A stretch of 64,000 bases of DNA from Coxiella endosymbiont of Amblyomma nuttalli (GTDB lineage Bacteria; Pseudomonadota; Gammaproteobacteria; Coxiellales; Coxiellaceae), in the NCBI RefSeq assembly GCF_018107685.1, contig NZ_CP064834.1:496001-560000 (forward strand). Direction: 5' to 3'. Shown here one piece after another: positions 58,682-64,000 of this stretch. The position numbers and the translations under genes are program-made. The notes beneath the pieces were generated by a model that was given only the letters and a program-made list of their open reading frames with translations, did no database searches and was not told the DNA's origin. How positions within the stretch are numbered: position 1 is the first letter of the stretch; every line of letters begins with the position of its first letter.

Positions 58682-60081
58682 AATTAAAAATACCTTTCGA
58701 CAAAAACTATAGGTTTCAATAGGGTGAAATACTAACGCTAATAATTTAAAGAATTGAAGGCTCTTTTTATTCCAATGACATAGAATCGCGTTTTACCATA
58801 TATAGGATGATGAAATTATGGATTATCAGAGCATGCTTGCATCTTTCTATAAGAACTAATCAATTAATTAAGTTTAATTAAGTTAATTGGAAGACATTTT
58901 AGTGAAAAATACAACGATTAGCCTTACTAGCATACTGCTCGATTATAAACTTTGTATTATCAAATCCTTTTTGATTATGATTTTTTTACAATTATCATCA
59001 TCTGGTAAGCAAGTAAATAGTGTATATTCTTAAGATTGAGTCGAGATACGTAAAAATAGTTTGCTCGTGCTACAATTGTGCAATTATAGACATCTTAAAC
59101 GTTGGTTTAATCTTGCTATTCACAAATTGGAAATTTAGGAAGTTAGGTTTGCTTTTTACTTTAAATATTCTGGAGCTTTATATTATGATATATACTATTT
59201 CTGAAATTAATTTCGGCGTTTCAAGGTAAAAATTTTAAAAATTAAAATTGGAAAGTTATTTGAGTTGATAGAAAATTTTAGAAGAGGAAGGTAACTTTTT
59301 ATTATTTCTATCGCTTATTTTACTGAAATAGATTTGAAAAAATTTATAGTTTGCTTTGATTTTAATGATGTTGTATTTATCATAAACATATTAGAAGAAA
59401 GGATTGAAGAAAGGAAAAGGAACTCGTTGAACGCAATTGCTTTCAGCGTGATTTTTATGAATAATTACCAGTCATTAGTGCCTTTAAATAAATACGATAT
59501 ATCTACTTCAGATATCACGTAGTATAACCGGTTTGGTTATGTCAGTGTGCCCTATTTTAATCACGTATCTAAAACGAAAAATAAGCTAATAAATAAAATT
59601 TAAGAATTTAGCTATTTCGGATAATTTTTCTACGAAGACTATCCGGAAATAGGCAATAAAAGAAAACGGTCCTCTTTTACATGTTAGGCATTTGTTCGTT
59701 TCTATTAGTACAATCTTTATCTGTAAACCTACGAATCACTAATAAGGTAATACAATTAAAAATTAAAGTAAAAATACTTTTTGGTTTTTCATGATATTGC
59801 GAATAATATTTATTTTGTACTTGATAGTGATGATATGGCTTTATACCTCAATAGTCTTTATACATATATATTCTTTGAAGTTAATAGCTCTATTCAGACA
59901 GTACCGAGCAATTGATACTTTAAAGGAATCAGATACTTTGAAGGAACAGTATTTGGCATTCAAACTTCGGTTGAAACAAATACGATCTTCAATAACGAGA
60001 CTGAAATGTACTACCAATATTCTCAGAAAAATAAATTAAAGTATTTAATAATCCCGCTAGTATTTAAAATCCCGCTAGTAT
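58682..60081. other. Longest gene-free stretch (1.4 kb) between mnmA and the MFS transporter
   Basis: Only short chance-like open frames are present. One at 59791-60039 (82 residues, plus strand) has an N-terminal hydrophobic helix and the internal repeat DTLKESDTLKEQ, but no ribosome binding site or known family. The stretch is very AT-rich and probably holds one or more genes decayed beyond recognition. It ends in a three-copy tandem repeat at 60042. Confidence 0.4.
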
Positions 60082-60093
60082 TTAATGATCCCG
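60042..60093. repeat. Three-copy tandem repeat at the MFS transporter 3' end
   Basis: TATTTAATAATCCCGCTAG (60042-60060), TATTTAAAATCCCGCTAG (60061-60078) and TATTTAATGATCCCG (60079-60093) are consecutive near-copies. The last one contains the transporter's stop codon on the minus strand. Confidence 0.9.
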
Positions 60094-61413
60094 TTGGTAA
60101 GTCTCCTTAATAAATAAGGTAATAATGCTCGCAATGAATAATCCAATTGGGATAATACTTAATGCGATAATGTAATGATGTGCTTTATAAATGCGAATGC
60201 CATTTTCAAGACGTCCATCCCACAGACAATCCAAAATTCCACCTACTATCGGCTGAAAGACAAACCCACCCATCATAATGACAAAATTTGTAAATGCAAT
60301 AGCTGTACCAGAAACTCTATGCGGATTGTTTTCCTTACTTAGCGTAAAGCACAAGGGATGTGGACCACAACAAAGACCAAAAATAAATAACAAAGGGTAC
60401 AAAAAGTAAATGGACACCCCGTACCAAAATAAAATAGTACTAGATACGATGGTCGCCAACAAACAGCCAATTAACAAAGGCATCCGGCGTGTCCTAAAAA
60501 CATCTGAAAGAGCACTACTAACAAAACTGGATAAAATCCACCCCATTAACATCGTTGATGCACCCCAAGCTGCTCGCTCTCGTGTTAAATGATGTACGCA
60601 TCGTAAATAAGGAATTGCCCACAAATCCAAAAATACTGACGAGGGTAAATATAAAAGTGCACCCACAATACCAGTCAACCACATTTGCGCATTCCTCATC
60701 ATGCCCCACAAATAATCACCTAATTGTCGATAATTCAAGGCAACCATTTCATCATCTGTCATTTGTTCCTCTTTAGGCTTATCTCGAATAATCAAAAATA
60801 CCAGTAAAATTAATATTATTCCAATAAAAAGCGGAAAATACATTGCAAACCGAAACCCGTACGTATTTATACCATGAGTTAAAAAAATATCTGTAAAAAT
60901 AGCGGCCACCATTCCAAAACCAGTAACAACCCCGGTTGCTGTTGCAAAATATTTCCTGGGTAGCCAGGTTGAAGCCAACTTCAATGCAGTGACGTAAGCA
61001 AAAGAAGCACCGAAGCCCACCATAAAACGACCTATTAAAGCGATATCAAATAATTTGGAATAAGCAAAAATAAAAACTCCTAGTGTACTAATCATTAAAG
61101 CAGTACTTAATGAGCGACGTGGTCCTACCCGATCTAAAATCACGCCAACCGGCAATTGCATTGGTGCGTATGCAAAATAATAAAACGAAGTCAACAATCC
61201 AAAACCTCCAGCCGTAATATCAAAATAACTACTCAGTTCATATTCCATGACGCTGGGATAAACACGCAATAAATAAGCAAAGCAGTAACAAGAAACACCA
61301 CTAAAAAAAATTATCCATGCAATGAGTTCCCCACGCTGTTTAGATGATTTAACTGCATTATCGCTGTGTTGTAATAACACTCCATTTTCGTTACAACAGC
61401 CTTGATCTCCCAT
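60082..61413 (-). CDS. Major facilitator superfamily transporter
   Basis: 443 residues with twelve predicted membrane helices. The motif after the second helix reads GVILDRVGPRRSL (the DRxGRR loop), and a corresponding loop in the second half reads LSDVFRTRRMPLL. A cytoplasmic loop of about 40 residues (RDKPKEEQMTDDEM) separates the halves. Transporters of this type are numerous in Coxiella and Legionella, and several import amino acids, but the substrate here is unknown. It stands alone and is intact. Confidence 0.9.
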   Translation of the reverse strand: MGDQGCCNENGVLLQHSDNAVKSSKQRGELIAWIIFFSGVSCYCFAYLLRVYPSVMEYELSSYFDITAGGFGLLTSFYYFAYAPMQLPVGVILDRVGPRRSLSTALMISTLGVFIFAYSKLFDIALIGRFMVGFGASFAYVTALKLASTWLPRKYFATATGVVTGFGMVAAIFTDIFLTHGINTYGFRFAMYFPLFIGIILILLVFLIIRDKPKEEQMTDDEMVALNYRQLGDYLWGMMRNAQMWLTGIVGALLYLPSSVFLDLWAIPYLRCVHHLTRERAAWGASTMLMGWILSSFVSSALSDVFRTRRMPLLIGCLLATIVSSTILFWYGVSIYFLYPLLFIFGLCCGPHPLCFTLSKENNPHRVSGTAIAFTNFVIMMGGFVFQPIVGGILDCLWDGRLENGIRIYKAHHYIIALSIIPIGLFIASIITLFIKETYQRDH

Positions 61414-62431
61414 AGAGTTTCCTCCTTTAACTAAATTAGATGAGCGGGCTTAGGATCCCACAAATCCTTGATTGATTCAAGAACGTCGATAGTCCATTAC
61501 ATCGCTATTTAAAAAAAGTCATTGATCAGATCTTTGTTTTATCCAAGCGTCATCGTCAATACTAAGTTAGAACTAATAACTACCAAAAGGGAACGTTGAG
61601 ATAAAGAACCACTCTACTGCTTTATTAAAGGTGATCCCTTTATCAAGAATGAGTTTCACATAATCCTAGACAAATAGTAGGTAGCCAAATAGGCTCTTAA
61701 GGTACTACAAACCAAATCGGATGCATTTAAGGGTAAAAAATATTAAACGGGATATAGATCCCAACAACAGTAGATCCCAACAATAGTTCTCATATGCCTA
61801 GAAATACTCAAGTGGTTTGCACTCTTTCATTAAAATCAAAATGGAAATGGAAAATCAAGATAGTTTTTAATGCCTTGAATAAGGAGTCAGGAGTAGAATT
61901 CTGCTTCCCTTCATGCCTAAGGAATAGCATGATTTGTCCAAAAGACGTTGTGCTACGCCGCGTAAAAGTCACCTATCCCGTCGTAGCGGGGTAATAGTCA
62001 CGTGTGTACCGTACCAAATCATTCTCCTCTCAAAAAAGAAAAACAGTAAGTAATATGAGAGAAACCTCTGGAAGGCGCCTGATGCTTATCCCCTCTGATT
62101 GTCGGATACAAAATCCTCTCCACATAGAAGCAATTAAAAAATTGTCACACACTACTGTGTATGCTTACCATATAAAACTTGATGTAGTAATTATGATGTA
62201 GCAATATTTTGTTAGTCCTTGACATGCCTTTTATTCACCAATACAAGCTACTGACATTATTCCACGATAATCGATCCATAATTTTGTATTATTCAAATGC
62301 AATGATTGGTTCAGATAACACAAAAATTTTAAATTTTATTTGCTATCAATTTATTTTGTTGACGAAAAGAGACAAAAGTTAATTAATTCAAATCGCAAAT
62401 CGCGAAAAATTGAAGACAAAGCAATAGCAAA
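61414..62431. other. Gene-free stretch between the MFS transporter and tRNA-Arg
   Basis: About 1 kb without a supported gene. It includes a 16-bp tandem duplication at 61755-61786. Two short plus-strand frames (61794 and 62004) show no family features. Confidence 0.4.
61755..61786. repeat. 16-bp tandem duplication
   Basis: TAGATCCCAACAACAG (61755-61770) is followed directly by TAGATCCCAACAATAG (61771-61786), one base different. Confidence 0.9.
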
Positions 62432-62508
62432 TGGCGCGCCCGGAGGGATTTGAACCCCCGACCAACCAGTTCGAAGCCGGCTACTCTATCCAACTGAGCT
62501 ACGGGCGC
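62432..62508 (-). tRNA. tRNA-Arg (anticodon TCG), CCA encoded
   Basis: On the minus strand GCGCCCG pairs with CGGGCGC, followed by G and an encoded CCA (complement of 62432-62434). The D arm is GCTCAGTTGGATAGAGT, the anticodon loop is CTTCGAA (TCG), and the T loop is GGTTCAAATCC. An overlapping open frame (APVAQLDRV...) is the familiar false translation of this tRNA. Confidence 0.95.
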
Positions 62509-62559
62509 TCGGCTGGAGCAGCATCTTACCATAGTAAAAGAAAAACAGCGAGGCCATAA

Positions 62560-62588
62560 CTTGAAATATTCAACTTCATGCCTCATAT
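62560..62588 (+). promoter_or_regulatory. Predicted heat-shock (sigma-32) promoter of hsp20
   Basis: CTTGAAA at 62560-62566 and CCTCATAT at 62581-62588, 14 bases apart, match the sigma-32 consensus (CTTGAAA and CCCCATNT) with one mismatch, about 60 bases before the hsp20 start. Confidence 0.75.
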
Positions 62589-62649
62589 AGCCAAGTAGTG
62601 GTCCGATAATTTTCGTTTCAATATACTAAAGATAGTAAGGAGCAAATCA

Positions 62650-63102
62650 ATGACTAAAACTATCCAGCAGCAACCTCGCGGCGGCCTTCTAGGTCACTTA
62701 CAACAAGATATTAACCGCCTATTTGAACCTTTTGGATGGACAACTGAAAATGAACTATGGGATACCTTCTCCAGTGAGTGGTCTCCCCGTGTTGATATTA
62801 AAGATAAAGGTCCTCATTATCTTATTTGTGCTGATGTCCCGGGTGTTGATCCAAAAGAAATTGATGTCTCAATGGAGAACAATATATTAACCATCAAAGG
62901 TGACAAAGAGACAAAAGTCGATGAAAAAGATGAAAACTATTTACGCGTGGAACGAACCAAAGGTTCATTTATGCGGCGGTTTAGTTTACCTGAATCGGTA
63001 GATTCGGAACGTATTAAAGCAAAAAGCAAACATGGTGTTCTAGAAATTACCATCCCTAAAGCAACGAGAAGCACCTCGAAAAAAATAGAGATTCATGAAT
63101 GA
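62650..63102 (+). CDS. Small heat-shock protein, Hsp20/alpha-crystallin family
   Basis: An ATP-independent chaperone that holds unfolding proteins. 150 residues: a flexible N-terminus with LLGHLQQDINRLFEPFG, the alpha-crystallin domain (about 45-135) with PRVDIKDKGPHYLICADVPGV, RVERTKGSFMRRFSLPESVD and HGVLEITIPK, then the short C-terminal tail with KIEI (an IxI-type anchor). AAGGAG lies at 62637-62642. A sigma-32 promoter precedes it, so heat induction is predicted. Small heat-shock proteins are often kept in insect and tick symbionts. It is intact. Confidence 0.94.
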   Translation: MTKTIQQQPRGGLLGHLQQDINRLFEPFGWTTENELWDTFSSEWSPRVDIKDKGPHYLICADVPGVDPKEIDVSMENNILTIKGDKETKVDEKDENYLRVERTKGSFMRRFSLPESVDSERIKAKSKHGVLEITIPKATRSTSKKIEIHE

Positions 63103-64000
63103 AATTTTTAAAAAGTCAATTCATGAATAAAAAAATGAGAGGAGAAGAAGGAGATATAATGAAAAGCGTGTAGTAGAATAGAAATACTCACCGAATAAGC
63201 CAATAAAATGGAGAATCATGCAGAGAATTGGGCGCTTTTAGTTTGGTCGTCGTGGTGGTTCTCCATAGTCACTCGAGCAAATAGGATCTGGTTCTATGGG
63301 TGTGTTAGTCGTGTCATTCTTGTCGCATTCTCAGGACGATAGTGGGAATTTTGTGGAGTGTGCAACATGCTCCGAGTTAACCGGTTAGGAATACTAAGAT
63401 CCTGCTCGAAGATTTCTCTCGAGATTACCCGATTAAGAGCCTAAACTTGGGAGAATGTGGCGTTTTTTTGACTTCCTGCCATGCCATAAATGTTAAGGAT
63501 ATCATTTAGTGATCGAGCATAATCCATTTAACTTCTAGCTTCACATTACGCTGGGGACAATCACTTACTGCTCCTATTTTCATAACATTTGCCAAGCTAT
63601 AATTTAAGAAAACTATCTTTGCGCTTATATCGTGTGCATGAAAACAAGAGGTTAGAGCAAAAAATACATTCTGGATTTGTCATTTGTCAATGGTATTATG
63701 TTCCTAACGTTTTAGATATTTCTTTAGATATCTCTATCCGATTTTTGTTTTTATAAGTATGGTAAGCGTCGTAAAACATTATTCTCATAATATATTATTC
63801 TGCTCCTATTTTATTCTCTCCATTCTCGCTCTAATGATCATCGAGTGAATGTAAATAATTTCTATTTTCTCCAATCTTACGTCAATTAGAGTGCAAATAG
63901 TACATTAAACAAACGGCAATTTTCCTGTTTTGTTGAGAACTTCTTCTTACACTTTTTACACTTTTATTTTTGTATTTAGGGATATCCCTTTTTATGCAAG
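63103..64000. other. Gene-free end of the window, perhaps with a decayed gene
   Basis: About 900 bases without an intact gene. Between 63210 and 63500 the base composition is less AT-rich than its surroundings and all three plus frames have scattered open blocks, which suggests a decayed gene that I cannot name. A short direct repeat ATTCATGAAT brackets the hsp20 stop (63091 and 63119). Confidence 0.35.

Noticed and set aside
59791-60039. Possible small membrane protein of 82 residues
   Set aside because: One hydrophobic helix alone is weak evidence in such AT-rich DNA; no ribosome site, and its internal repeat looks like slippage. Mentioned only in the gene-free entry.
62383-62586. Minus-strand open frame reading APVAQLDRVAGFE
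   Set aside because: This is the well-known false translation of a tRNA gene, here tRNA-Arg.

Overview
The window looks like part of a decaying, AT-rich gammaproteobacterial genome of the Coxiella/Legionellales type, most plausibly a Coxiella-like endosymbiont. The grounds are a 180-kDa-type NAD-glutamate dehydrogenase, an LbtU-like outer-membrane protein, a complete biotin cluster, and housekeeping genes that are mostly intact but separated by long stretches without genes. There are also clear gene relics: a helicase fragment, a frameshifted membrane-anchored RRM gene, and a birA that has lost its DNA-binding part. I saw no insertion sequences, prophage, CRISPR array or rRNA. The genus assignment is an inference from gene content and order, not from a database match.

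Layout. 1-3419 (-): an AddA/UvrD-like helicase running off the left edge and an AddB-like nuclease. 4085-8941: the large glutamate dehydrogenase. 9419-11401: a small lipoprotein, rmuC and a helicase fragment. 11937-14185: dapA, a short BamC-like lipoprotein, purC and tRNA-Ser. 14497-21082: bioA divergent from bioB-F-H-C-D, with birA convergent on bioD. 21281-24711: lolC, lolD, purA. 24747-29252 (-): cyoE, def, tRNA-Leu, yggX, mutY and an LbtU-like porin. 29789-33782: RRM pseudogene, pdxH, rlmB, rlpA-like gene, ung, tRNA-Phe. 33874-40551 (-): miaA, amiB, tsaE, nnr, rnr, with mutL missing from its usual place. 41546-49716: fumC, lepB and a small exported protein, ald, a dienelactone hydrolase family gene, an IscU-like protein and iscS. 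49713-64000: OPT transporter, suhB, secF-secD-yajC, mnmA, an MFS transporter, tRNA-Arg, hsp20.

Working together. The strongest functional theme is biotin. BioC and BioH make the pimeloyl-ACP starter and BioF, BioA, BioD and BioB finish the molecule, all within about 6 kb and all apparently intact. The BirA ligase keeps its catalytic domain, but the helix-turn-helix region in front of it is destroyed by a nonsense codon and a frameshift, so repression of the bio genes is probably lost. That pattern fits constitutive vitamin provisioning to a blood-feeding host, which is an inference. The remaining genes serve amino-acid catabolism (Gdh, Ald, FumC), envelope assembly (LolCD, SecDF-YajC, LepB, RlpA, AmiB), tRNA modification (MiaA, MnmA, TsaE) and DNA repair (Ung, MutY, RmuC, AddAB-like).

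Mutational signature. At least a dozen two- or three-copy tandem duplications of 10-24 bp lie mostly in intergenic DNA and at gene ends, and two genes carry homopolymer-A frameshifts. Together with the missing mutL, this suggests slippage that is not efficiently repaired. The most unusual proteins are an IscU-like scaffold lacking all three ligand cysteines next to iscS, and an AmiB with a 7-residue duplication in its zinc-binding motif.
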